Source: DASSLY01 sp035689185 (GTDB taxonomy: Bacteria; Actinomycetota; Actinomycetes; Actinomycetales; Dermatophilaceae). Taken from it: DNA of 24,675 nucleotides. The notes beneath the pieces were generated by a model. The model was given only the letters and a program-made list of their open reading frames with translations, did not search any database and was not told the DNA's origin. The position numbers and the translations under genes were made by a program. Every line of letters begins with the position of its first letter. Positions within the stretch are counted from its first letter, which is position 1. Positions 14,386 to 22,272 of the stretch are shown piece after piece. The stretch covers positions 1-24,675 of the forward strand of contig DASSLY010000092.1 of assembly GCA_035689185.1 (NCBI GenBank), in the 5' to 3' direction.

Positions 14386-16946
14386 GCCGCGCCCGCCTGC
14401 CCGCTCGACCGGACCGGCGCCACGGCGGCCTGGGTGACCATGACCAGCCCGCCCGCTGCGGCGTCCAGCGTCGCCCGGACCCGGGAGCCGGCCGAGTTGG
14501 CCGGCACCCACACGACATGGTCGACCATGTCGGTCACCTGCAGGGGCAGGGTGATCCGGCCCCGCTTGGTCGAAACGATGACCGAGTCGCCGTCCGCGAC
14601 GCCGATGGTGGCGGCGGTCGCCGGGGACAGGCGCGCGCGGGCCGCGTGCGCGGTGGCGGCGAGGAACGGCTCGCCGTCCTGCAGCCGGCCCAGGTCCAGC
14701 AGGTGCGCCCAGCTGGCCAGCACCGCCTGGTTGCGGCCGGGTCGCGGAACGTCGGCGGGTGCCACGTCCGGGGCCGCGGCGCGGGGCCCCGACCACGGTC
14801 CGAGGGCCCGCATCTCGGCGCGGAGCTGCTCCAGCGTGCGGGCGCCGAGGTAGACGCCCAGCTCGGCAGCGAGCAGGTCGACCACGCGGTGGTCGCTCAT
14901 CGCGTTCGTGGCCAGGGCCGCGTGGAAGGGGCGGACCCGCCCCTCCCAGTTGACGAAGCTGCCGGACTTCTCCGCGTGCGCGGCGACCGGCAGCACGACG
15001 TCGGCGTGGTCGACGACCCCGCTGGCCCGCAGTTCCAAGGACACCACGAACGCCCGCGTCAGTGCCTGCTCGACAACCGCCTGGCCGGGCAGGTCGCCCG
15101 GGTCGACCCCGGCGACCACGAGGCCCCCCAGCTCGCCGGCGGCCGCCGCCGCGAGCATCTGCGCGGTCGTGCGGCCGGGCCGGTCCGGCAGGCCGAGCGC
15201 GTCCCAGGCCTGGCCGGCCTCGGCGCGGGCAACGGGGTCGGCCACCGGCCGGCCGCCGGGCAGCAGGTACGGCAGGGCGCCGGCCTCGACGGCCCCGCGC
15301 TCGCCGGCCCGGCGAGGCACCCAGGCGAGCCTGGCGCCGGTGGCCCGGGAAAGGGCCAGCGCCGCCGACAACGCACCCGGCAGGGCGCCGGCGCGCTCGC
15401 CGACCAGCACGACGGCACCCGGCTGGGCCAGTGCCTCGGCGTGCTGCTGCACCTCGGCGGTGCGGCGAACCATCGCCCGCAGGATCTCCCCCTCGGTGCC
15501 GGGCGCGGCCGGGATCAGCGTGCCGCCCATCTTGGCCAGACCGCGCGAGGCGAACGGGGCGAGCGAGAGCACCTGGACCCGCCCACGCCGCCAGCCCTTG
15601 CGCAACCGGAGGAAGATGCTGGCTGCCTCCTCTTCCGGCTCCAGCCCGACCAGCAGCACGACGGGAGCGCGCTCCAGGTCGGCGTATGTCACCTGCAGGC
15701 CGGTGGCGGCCACGTGGTGGGCGAGGAAGTCGGCCTCCTCGGCGGTGGCGGCCGAGGTCGGCGAGGACCGGAAGTCGATGTCGTTCGTGCCCAGCGCGAC
15801 CCGGGCCAGCTTGCTGTAAGCGTAGGCGTCCTCGACGCTGACCCGGCCGCCGAGGAGCACCCCCACGCCGGACGCGGCCCCGCGGGCGTCGCGTGCCGCC
15901 GCCAGCCCGCGGGCGGCAGCCTCCAGTGCCTCGGGCCAGGAGGCGACGTGCAGCGCCCCGTCCTCACCGCGCACCAGCGGCTCGGTGATCCGGTCGGGCT
16001 CGGTGGCGTAGGTGAAGGCCCACCGGCCCTTGTCGCAGCTCCATTCCTCGTTGACGTCCGGGTCGCCCGCAGCCAGCCGGCGCAGCACCACCCCGCGGCG
16101 GTGGTCGGTGCGCATCGCGCAGCCGCCGGCGCAGTGCTCGCACACGCTGGGGGTGGACACCAGGTCGAACGGGCGGGAACGGAACCGGTATGCCGCGCCG
16201 GTGAGCGCTCCGACCGGGCAGATCTGCACGGTGTTGCCGGAGAAGTAGGACTGGAACGGCTGCTCCTGGTAGATGCCGACCTGCTGCAGCGCGCCCCGCT
16301 CCACCAGCGCGATGAACGGGTCGCCGGCGATCTGGTCGGAGAACCGGGTGCAGCGCGCGCACAGGACGCAGCGTTCCCGGTCCAGCAGCACCTGGGCGGA
16401 GATGTTGATCGGCTTGGGATAGGTCCGCTTCACGTCCTGGAACCGGCTCACGGCACGGCCGTTGGACAGCGCCTGGTTCTGCAGCGGGCACTCCCCGCCC
16501 TTGTCGCAGACCGGGCAGTCCAGCGGGTGGTTGATGAGCAGCAGCTCCATCACCCCGTGCTGGGCCTTGTCCGCGGCCGGGGAGGTGTGCTGGGTCTTGA
16601 CCTGCATCCCCTCGCTGACCGTCATGGTGCAGGAGGCCTGGGGCTTGGGCATGGCTCGCAGCGAGCCGTCCGGGCCGGGAGTGGCGACGTCGACCAGGCA
16701 CTGCCGGCAGGCGCCGACCGGTTCGAGCAGCGGGTGGTCGCAGAACCGCGGAATCTGGATGCCCAGCCGCTCCGCAGCCCGGATGACCAGCGTGCCCTTG
16801 GGGACGCTGACGGTGATCCCGTCGATGGTCAGGCTGACCTCCTCGGCCCGCGCGGCGGCGCCGGTCGGGGCCTTGGCGTCCCCGCCGGTGGAGACCGCGT
16901 TGCCGCCGGCGGCCGGTGAGGTGGCCGGACCCGTGGTCACGGTCAT
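14382..16946 (-). CDS. nuoG: NADH-quinone oxidoreductase subunit G (Fe-S rich)
   Basis: 854 residues; the largest peripheral-arm subunit. N-terminal [2Fe-2S] N1b ligands: C69, C80, C83, C106. N5: H140, C144, C147, C153 (HPLDCPVCDKGGECPL). N4: C193, C196, C199 and C243. The extra cluster N7 is also fully liganded: C269, C272, C276 and C304. From about 300 on it is a molybdopterin-oxidoreductase-like domain without the cofactor. A flexible Gly/Ala/Thr-rich leader of about 35 residues precedes the first domain. ATG at 16946 overlaps the nuoF stop (ATGA). The second half is Ala/Gly-rich and less conserved, as usual for this subunit. Confidence 0.96.
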   Translation of the reverse strand: MTVTTGPATSPAAGGNAVSTGGDAKAPTGAAARAEEVSLTIDGITVSVPKGTLVIRAAERLGIQIPRFCDHPLLEPVGACRQCLVDVATPGPDGSLRAMPKPQASCTMTVSEGMQVKTQHTSPAADKAQHGVMELLLINHPLDCPVCDKGGECPLQNQALSNGRAVSRFQDVKRTYPKPINISAQVLLDRERCVLCARCTRFSDQIAGDPFIALVERGALQQVGIYQEQPFQSYFSGNTVQICPVGALTGAAYRFRSRPFDLVSTPSVCEHCAGGCAMRTDHRRGVVLRRLAAGDPDVNEEWSCDKGRWAFTYATEPDRITEPLVRGEDGALHVASWPEALEAAARGLAAARDARGAASGVGVLLGGRVSVEDAYAYSKLARVALGTNDIDFRSSPTSAATAEEADFLAHHVAATGLQVTYADLERAPVVLLVGLEPEEEAASIFLRLRKGWRRGRVQVLSLAPFASRGLAKMGGTLIPAAPGTEGEILRAMVRRTAEVQQHAEALAQPGAVVLVGERAGALPGALSAALALSRATGARLAWVPRRAGERGAVEAGALPYLLPGGRPVADPVARAEAGQAWDALGLPDRPGRTTAQMLAAAAAGELGGLVVAGVDPGDLPGQAVVEQALTRAFVVSLELRASGVVDHADVVLPVAAHAEKSGSFVNWEGRVRPFHAALATNAMSDHRVVDLLAAELGVYLGARTLEQLRAEMRALGPWSGPRAAAPDVAPADVPRPGRNQAVLASWAHLLDLGRLQDGEPFLAATAHAARARLSPATAATIGVADGDSVIVSTKRGRITLPLQVTDMVDHVVWVPANSAGSRVRATLDAAAGGLVMVTQAAVAPVRSSGQAGAA

Positions 16947-18256
16947 GCCGGAACCGCCTCGGTCCGGAACAGGGTCGACTCCTGCGGCGGGAACAGCTGC
17001 GCGGCGGGGGTGTGCATGCCGGCCTCGAACTCCTCCCGGAAGTACTTGACAGCCGAGGTGATGGGGCTGGTCGCGCCGTCGCCGAGGGCGCAGAACGAGC
17101 GGCCCAGGACGTTGTCGCAGACGTCCAACAGCTTGTCGATGTCGTCCTGGCTGCCCCGCCCGTGCTCCAGGCGCTCCATGATCTGCTTCAGCCACCAGGT
17201 GCCCTCCCGGCAGGGGGTGCACTTGCCGCAGGACTCGTGGGCGTAGAAGTCGGTCCACCGGGAGACTGCCCGCACCACCGACACCGTCTCGTCGAAGATC
17301 TGCAGCGCCCGGGTGCCGAGCATCGACCCGGCCGCGGCCACCGACTCGAAGTCCAGCGGCACGTCCAGGTGCTCGTCGGTGAAGATCGGCGTCGAGGACC
17401 CGCCGGGGGTCCAGAACTTCAGCCTCCGAAGCGGGTCGCGCATCCCGCCGGCCAGCTCCAACAGCTCGCGCAAGGTGATGCCGAGCGGCGCTTCGTACTG
17501 CCCGGGGCTGGCCACGTGCCCGGACAGGCTGAAGATGCCGAACCCGGCGGACTTCTCGGTGCCCATCCCGGCGAACCAGTCCGCGCCGTGCGCCACGATC
17601 GCCGGGACCGAGGCGATCGATTCGACGTTGTTCACCACGGTCGGCCGGGCGTAGAGCCCGGCGACGGCCGGGAACGGCGGCTTCAGCCGGGGCTGACCAC
17701 GGCGGCCTTCGAGGGAGTCCAGCAGGGCCGTCTCCTCGCCGCAGATGTAGGCGCCGGCCCCGGCGTGGACGGTGACCTCCAGGTCGAAGCCGCTGCCGAG
17801 GACGTCCTTGCCCAGGTAGCCCGCGGCATACGCCTCCTCGACCGCGCGCAGCAGCCGGCGGTAGACGTGCACCACCTCGCCCCGCACGTAGATGAACGCA
17901 TGGTTGCAGCCGATGGCGTAGGAGGTGATGGCCACGCCCTCGACCAGCAGGTGAGGTGCGGCCAGCATCAGCGGGATGTCCTTGCAGGTGCCCGGCTCGG
18001 ACTCGTCGGCGTTGACCACCAGGTACCGCGGCCCGCCGTCCGGTGGCGGCAGGAAGCCCCACTTCATCCCGGTCGGGAAGCCGGCGCCGCCGCGCCCGCG
18101 CAGGCCGGAGTCCTTGGCCAGCTGCACCAGTGCGGCCGGGTCGGTCGCGACGGCCGTGCGCAGCGCGGCATACCCGCCGTTGTCGTGGTAGGTCTGCAGG
18201 GTCCACGACTGCGGCTCGTCCCAGAAGCGGGTCAGAACCGGGGTCAGCTGGGTCAC
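16943..18256 (-). CDS. nuoF: NADH-quinone oxidoreductase subunit F (NADH/FMN site)
   Basis: 437 residues; binds NADH and FMN and passes electrons to cluster N3. The glycine-rich FMN/NADH segment is GLRGRGGAGFPTGMKWGF (51-68), then NADESEPGTCKD (82-93) and ICGEETALLDSLEGRRGQPR (171-190). N3 ligands are C343, C346, C349 (ESCGKCTPCREG) and C389 (RSFCALGDGATSP). The GTG at 18256 overlaps the nuoE stop (GTGA) and gives the normal family length. Confidence 0.97.
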   Translation of the reverse strand: MTQLTPVLTRFWDEPQSWTLQTYHDNGGYAALRTAVATDPAALVQLAKDSGLRGRGGAGFPTGMKWGFLPPPDGGPRYLVVNADESEPGTCKDIPLMLAAPHLLVEGVAITSYAIGCNHAFIYVRGEVVHVYRRLLRAVEEAYAAGYLGKDVLGSGFDLEVTVHAGAGAYICGEETALLDSLEGRRGQPRLKPPFPAVAGLYARPTVVNNVESIASVPAIVAHGADWFAGMGTEKSAGFGIFSLSGHVASPGQYEAPLGITLRELLELAGGMRDPLRRLKFWTPGGSSTPIFTDEHLDVPLDFESVAAAGSMLGTRALQIFDETVSVVRAVSRWTDFYAHESCGKCTPCREGTWWLKQIMERLEHGRGSQDDIDKLLDVCDNVLGRSFCALGDGATSPITSAVKYFREEFEAGMHTPAAQLFPPQESTLFRTEAVPA

Positions 18257-19131
18257 GCGCGCTCCGCTTCGTCGTCCCGGCGGTGACCGGCCGGGTGCTC
18301 GTCCGGCGCGTTGGCCGGGGTGTCCGCCGAGGAGGTCCGGCCCAGCGTCGCCGGCTGAGCGTCGGCCGGGTCGGCCGGCTCGCCGTCCGAACCCGTGGCC
18401 TCTGCCGCTGCCGCCACCGAGCGGCCGTCCCAACCCCGCTCGCGGGCCACCCGCAGCCCGGCCAGCGACGCGCCGCCGGCACCGAGGCCCTCGTCCGCTC
18501 GGCCGTCGGGGAACCCGGCCAGCACCCGGCTGACCTGCTTGAACGTGCAGACCTGGGCCGCTCCGCGGGTGGGCCGCACCGGGGTCCCGGCGCGCAGCTC
18601 GTCGACCAGGCGGACCACCGACTCCGGGGTCTGGTTGTCGAAGAACTCCCAGTTGGCCATGACCACCGGGGCGTAGTCGCACGCGGCGTTGCACTCCACC
18701 CGCTCCAGGGTGACCATGCCGTCCGCGGTGGTCTCGTCGTGGCCGATGCCCAGGTGGTCGCTGACCGCCTCCCAGATCAGGTCGCCGCCCATGATCGCGC
18801 ACAGGGTGTTCGTGCAGACGCCGACGGTGTACTGGCCGTTCGGGTGGCGCTTGTATTGGGTGTAGAAGGTCGCCACCCCGCTGACCTCGGCGGTGGTCAG
18901 CCCCAGAACCTGCGCGCACAGCTCGATCCCGCGGGTGGAGACGTAGCCGTCCTCGGACTGGACCAGGTGCAGCAGCGGCAGCAGGGCTGAGCGACGCCTC
19001 GGGTAGCGGGCGATGACCGTCTCGGCGTCGGCCAGCAGCCGGGCGCGCACCTGCTCGGAGTAGGGCGCCGCGACGGGCGCGGGCGCGGCTCCGTAGTTCG
19101 GCAGCACGTCGGCTGGCTGTGCGTGGGCCAT
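18253..19131 (-). CDS. nuoE: NADH-quinone oxidoreductase subunit E ([2Fe-2S], long C-terminal tail)
   Basis: 292 residues. The thioredoxin-like core holds cluster N1a with C106 and C111 (GVCTNTLCAIMGG) plus C147 and C151 (VECNAACDYAP). It pairs with NuoF. The core and the actinobacterial helix ASLAGLRVARERGW end near residue 234. A further tail of about 58 residues is rich in Ala, Asp, Pro and Glu, looks disordered, and makes the protein much longer than the roughly 160-residue E. coli subunit. ATG at 19131 shares one base with the nuoD stop (TGATG). Confidence 0.95.
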   Translation of the reverse strand: MAHAQPADVLPNYGAAPAPVAAPYSEQVRARLLADAETVIARYPRRRSALLPLLHLVQSEDGYVSTRGIELCAQVLGLTTAEVSGVATFYTQYKRHPNGQYTVGVCTNTLCAIMGGDLIWEAVSDHLGIGHDETTADGMVTLERVECNAACDYAPVVMANWEFFDNQTPESVVRLVDELRAGTPVRPTRGAAQVCTFKQVSRVLAGFPDGRADEGLGAGGASLAGLRVARERGWDGRSVAAAAEATGSDGEPADPADAQPATLGRTSSADTPANAPDEHPAGHRRDDEAERA

Positions 19132-20483
19132 CAGCGGTCCACCCCGCCCATCACCGGGTCGATCGAGGCCACCGCGACGATGACGTCGGCCACCTGGCCG
19201 CCCTCGCACATCGCCGCCGTGGCCTGCAGGTTGTTGAACGACGGGTCCCGGAAGTGGACGCGGTACGGACGGGTGCCGCCGTCGGAGACGACGTGGCAGC
19301 CGAGCTCGCCCTTGGGCGACTCGACCACGGCGTACGCCTGGCCCGGCGGGACCCGGAACCCCTCGGTCACCAGCTTGAAGTGGTGGATGAGCGACTCCAT
19401 CGAGGTGGCCATGATCTCGCGGATGTGGTCGAGACTGTTTCCCATCCCGTCCCCGCCGATCGCCAGCTGGGCCGGCCAGGCGATCTTCTTGTCCTCGACC
19501 ATGACCGGCCCGGGCGTGTCCTGCAGCCGGGCCGCGGCCTGCTCGACGATCCGCAGCGACTGGTACATCTCGTCGATGCGGATGCGCAGCCGGCCGTACG
19601 CGTCGCAGCTGTCGCGGGTCACCACGTCGAAGTCGTAGTTCTCGTAGCCGCAGTACGGCTGGCTCTTGCGCAGGTCGTGCGGCAGCCCGGTGGAGCGCAG
19701 GACCGGGCCGGTGATGCCCAGGGCCATGCAGCCGGCGAGGTCCAGGTAGCCGACGCCGACCGTGCGGGCCTTCAGGATCGGGTTCTGGTTCAGCAACGCC
19801 TCGAGCTCGCCCAGGCCCTTGCGCAGCGCCGGCAGGGTGTCCCGGATCGTGTTGATCGCCCCGGGCGGCAGGTCCTGGGCGACCCCTCCGGGACGCACGT
19901 AGGCGTTGTTCATCCGCAGCCCGGTGACCATCTCGAAGATGGACAGGATGCGCTCACGCTCGCGGAAGCCGACCGTCATCACCGTGGTCGCGCCCATCTC
20001 CATCCCGCCGGTGGCCAGCGCCACCAGGTGGGAGGCGACCCGGTTCAGCTCCATCATGAGCACCCGGATGATGCTGGCCCGGGCCGGGATCTGCTCGGTG
20101 ATGCCGAGCAGTCGCTCCACTCCCAGGCAGAACACGGTCTCGTTGAAGAACGGGGTGAGGTAGTCCATCCGGGTGCAGAAGGTCACCCCCTGGGTCCAGG
20201 TCCGGAACTCCATGTTCTTCTCGATGCCGGTGTGCAGGTAGCCGATGCCGGCCCGCGCCTCGGTCACGGTCTCCCCGTCGAGCTCGAGGATGAGCCGGAG
20301 CACGCCGTGGGTCGACGGGTGCTGCGGACCCATGTTGACGACGATCCGCTCCTCGCCCAGCGCCGCGGCCTCCGCGGCGAGGTCGCTCCAGTCCCCGCCC
20401 GCCGCGGTGAAGACGGTGGCCCCCTGCGGGTCGTCGCCGGCACCGGTGGCGAACACGTCGGGCGCGTGCAGTTGGCTGGTCAT
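19131..20483 (-). CDS. nuoD: NADH-quinone oxidoreductase subunit D (49 kDa type)
   Basis: 450 residues; forms the quinone pocket with NuoB. The quinone headgroup ligands are recognisable by position: H59 in GPQHPSTHGVLR and Y108 in TRMDYLTPF, 49 residues apart as in the Thermus subunit (H38, Y87). Other signatures are YLHTGIEKNME and the C-terminal GELGCHVVSDGGTRPYR. About 45 residues precede the conserved core, a modest extension. The nickel ligands of the related hydrogenases are absent, as expected. ATG at 20483 shares one base with the nuoC stop (TGATG). Confidence 0.97.
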   Translation of the reverse strand: MTSQLHAPDVFATGAGDDPQGATVFTAAGGDWSDLAAEAAALGEERIVVNMGPQHPSTHGVLRLILELDGETVTEARAGIGYLHTGIEKNMEFRTWTQGVTFCTRMDYLTPFFNETVFCLGVERLLGITEQIPARASIIRVLMMELNRVASHLVALATGGMEMGATTVMTVGFRERERILSIFEMVTGLRMNNAYVRPGGVAQDLPPGAINTIRDTLPALRKGLGELEALLNQNPILKARTVGVGYLDLAGCMALGITGPVLRSTGLPHDLRKSQPYCGYENYDFDVVTRDSCDAYGRLRIRIDEMYQSLRIVEQAAARLQDTPGPVMVEDKKIAWPAQLAIGGDGMGNSLDHIREIMATSMESLIHHFKLVTEGFRVPPGQAYAVVESPKGELGCHVVSDGGTRPYRVHFRDPSFNNLQATAAMCEGGQVADVIVAVASIDPVMGGVDR

Positions 20484-21253
20484 CAGCTGTAGCTCCTCCG
20501 CGTCTCCGGTGGTGCGACCGTGGCTCCCTTGTACTCCACCGGGATGCCCCCCAGCGGGTAGTCCTTGCGCTGCGGGTGCCCGGGCCAGTCGTCGGGCATG
20601 AGGATCCGCGTCAGCGCCGGGTGAGAGTCGAACTGGATCCCGAACATGTCCCAGGTCTCCCGCTCGTGCCAGTCGTTGGCGGGGTACACGGCCACGATCG
20701 AGGGGATGTGCGGGTCGTCGTCCGGGCAGGTCACCTCGACCCGGACCCGCCTGCCGCCGTTGGTGATCGACAGGAAGTGGTACACCGCGTGCAGCTCCCG
20801 GCCGGTTTCGTCCGGGAAGTGGACGCCGGACACCCCCGTGCAGATCTCGAACCGCAGCGCCGGGTCGTCCCGCAGCGCCCGGGCGACGTCGACCAGGTGC
20901 TCGCGGGCCACGAACACGGTCAGCTCGCCGCGGTCGACCACCACCCGCTGCACGGCCTGCCGGTATGCCGCCTGGCCGGCTCGCCGCTCCAGGGCACCGC
21001 TGAGAGCGTCGGCGACCGCGTCGAAGTACCCGCCGTACGGCCGTTCGGCGGCCGCGGGGAACAACGTCGGGGTGACCAGCCCGCCATACCCGCTGGTGTC
21101 ACCGCTGTCCGTGACCCCGAACATGCCGCGGCGCTCGCCGACCCGGACCGGGTCCGCGACCGCGTCCGCCGGTGCCGGGAGGTGCTCGGCCTCGACCCCG
21201 GCCGCGCCGGTCTCCTGCGCCTTGCCGGTGGGGACCTTGGGGGTCTCACTCAC
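20483..21253 (-). CDS. nuoC: NADH-quinone oxidoreductase subunit C (30 kDa type)
   Basis: 256 residues, a structural peripheral-arm subunit. Its C-terminal signature is clear: NDWHERETWDMFGIQFDSHP, then RILMPDDWPGHPQRKDYPLGG. The first 70 or so residues are polar and Ala/Gly-rich before the conserved fold (from about FDAVADALSGALERR). GTG at 21253 is chosen with a GCAGGTG ribosome binding site 6 nt upstream. It is a separate gene from nuoD here, not the fused nuoCD of E. coli. A 70-nt gap holding a repeat element separates it from nuoB. Confidence 0.95.
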   Translation of the reverse strand: MSETPKVPTGKAQETGAAGVEAEHLPAPADAVADPVRVGERRGMFGVTDSGDTSGYGGLVTPTLFPAAAERPYGGYFDAVADALSGALERRAGQAAYRQAVQRVVVDRGELTVFVAREHLVDVARALRDDPALRFEICTGVSGVHFPDETGRELHAVYHFLSITNGGRRVRVEVTCPDDDPHIPSIVAVYPANDWHERETWDMFGIQFDSHPALTRILMPDDWPGHPQRKDYPLGGIPVEYKGATVAPPETRRSYS

Positions 21254-21266
21254 GCGGCACCTGCTG

Positions 21267-21329
21267 GCGTGACTCGTGGCCCGCTGCGGTCCTCGCTGCG
21301 CTGCGATCCTCGCCTGGCCGTTGTCACGC
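21267..21329. repeat. 63-bp element with 7-bp inverted ends between nuoB and nuoC
   Basis: GCGTGAC (21267-21273) and GTCACGC (21323-21329) form perfect inverted ends. Inside, GCTGCGGTCCTCGC (21283-21296) is repeated with one mismatch at 21300-21313 (17-bp period). One inverted end supplies the nuoB stop codon (TGA, 21326-21324). It fills most of the only sizeable gap in the nuoA-nuoN run. It looks like a small dispersed repeat (REP or MITE type), but copy number cannot be judged from one window. Confidence 0.6.
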
Positions 21330-21878
21330 GAGCAACCCCTTCATGGCGTGCGTAGGGGTCGCCTGCAGGGCCGCCTGCTCGGCGGCGTGCGCAGCGGCGA
21401 CCCGGTTCACCCCGAGCGGCATCGCCTGGATCTGCTCGTGCAAGGTGATGATCGCGTTGAGCAACATCTGCGGTCGCGGCGGGCAGCCGGGCAGGTAGAC
21501 GTCGACCGGGATGATGTGGTCCACGCCCTGCACGATCGCGTAGTTGTTGAACATCCCGCCGCTGCTGGCGCAGACGCCCATCGAGATGACCCACTTGGGC
21601 TCCGGCATCTGGTCATAGACCTGGCGGACGACCGGGGCCATCTTCTGGCTGACCCGCCCGGCGACGATCATCAGGTCCGCCTGCCGCGGGGTGGCGCTGA
21701 ACCGCTCCATACCGAACCGGGCGATGTCGTAGTCCGGCGTGCCGACCGCCATCATCTCGATGGCGCAGCAGGCCAACCCGAAGGTGGCCGGCCAGACCGA
21801 GCTCTTGCGCATGTAGCCGACCAGGCCCTCCACCGTGCTGAGCAGGAACCCGGCCGGCAGCTTCTCCTCGATACCCAT
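21324..21878 (-). CDS. nuoB: NADH-quinone oxidoreductase subunit B (cluster N2)
   Basis: 184 residues; carries the terminal [4Fe-4S] cluster N2 that reduces the quinone. The unusual tandem ligands C37-C38 (GLACCAIEMM) are followed by C103 (GVCASSGGMF) and C132 (YLPGCPPRP). An N-terminal amphipathic stretch precedes them. The last 20 or so residues (AEQAALQATPTHAMKGLLA) are variable, and the stop codon lies inside the adjacent repeat element, so the original C-terminus may have been altered. The ATG at 21878 is 7 nt after the nuoA stop. Confidence 0.97.
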   Translation of the reverse strand: MGIEEKLPAGFLLSTVEGLVGYMRKSSVWPATFGLACCAIEMMAVGTPDYDIARFGMERFSATPRQADLMIVAGRVSQKMAPVVRQVYDQMPEPKWVISMGVCASSGGMFNNYAIVQGVDHIIPVDVYLPGCPPRPQMLLNAIITLHEQIQAMPLGVNRVAAAHAAEQAALQATPTHAMKGLLA

Positions 21879-21885
21879 GGCCCTA

Positions 21886-22248
21886 TCAGTCCCACTCCAG
21901 GCCGCCGCGGCGCCACACGTAGGCGTAGGCGACGAACACGGTCACGATGAACAGCACCATCTCCACCAGCGCGAACAGGCCCAGCCGGTCGAACGCGACG
22001 GCGAACGGGTAGAGGAACACCGACTCGATGTCGAAGACGATGAACAGCATCGCGGTCAGGTAGTACTTGATCGGGATCCGGCCGCCGCCGGCGGCGTGCG
22101 GCGTGGGCTCGATGCCGCACTCGTAGGCGTCCAGCTTGGCCCGGTTGTAGCGCTTCGGCCCGGCCAGGGCGCCGGCCACGACGGACACGGCCGCGAAGCC
22201 GAAGCCGATCCCCATGAGGAACAGGATCGGCACGTAGGGGTTGGTCAC
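21886..22248 (-). CDS. nuoA: NADH-quinone oxidoreductase subunit A
   Basis: 120 residues with three membrane helices, the normal size. The conserved loop after helix 1 reads RYNRAKLDAYECGIEP, with the cysteine that becomes exposed or buried between complex I states. Helix 2 contains IKYYLTAMLFIVFDIESVFLYP with its conserved acidic residues. The GTG start at 22248 is fixed by a near-perfect Shine-Dalgarno sequence. First nuo gene; 24 nt after the reductase gene, with no room for a separate promoter. Confidence 0.97.
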   Translation of the reverse strand: MTNPYVPILFLMGIGFGFAAVSVVAGALAGPKRYNRAKLDAYECGIEPTPHAAGGGRIPIKYYLTAMLFIVFDIESVFLYPFAVAFDRLGLFALVEMVLFIVTVFVAYAYVWRRGGLEWD

Positions 22249-22252
22249 CCGG

Positions 22253-22262
22253 TCACCTCCTT
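22253..22262 (-). promoter_or_regulatory. Strong Shine-Dalgarno sequence of nuoA
   Basis: AAGGAGGTGA on the minus strand is a full match to the 16S rRNA tail, with the GGAGG core 7 nt from the GTG. It is the strongest ribosome binding site noticed in the window and would set high initiation at the head of the coupled nuo genes. Confidence 0.85.
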
Positions 22263-22272
22263 CGTCGGTCCA

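Noticed and set aside
14517..16919. An 800-codon plus-strand open frame opposite nuoG
   Set aside because: Shadow of nuoG codon usage with no domain resemblance; nuoG itself has all Fe-S ligands.
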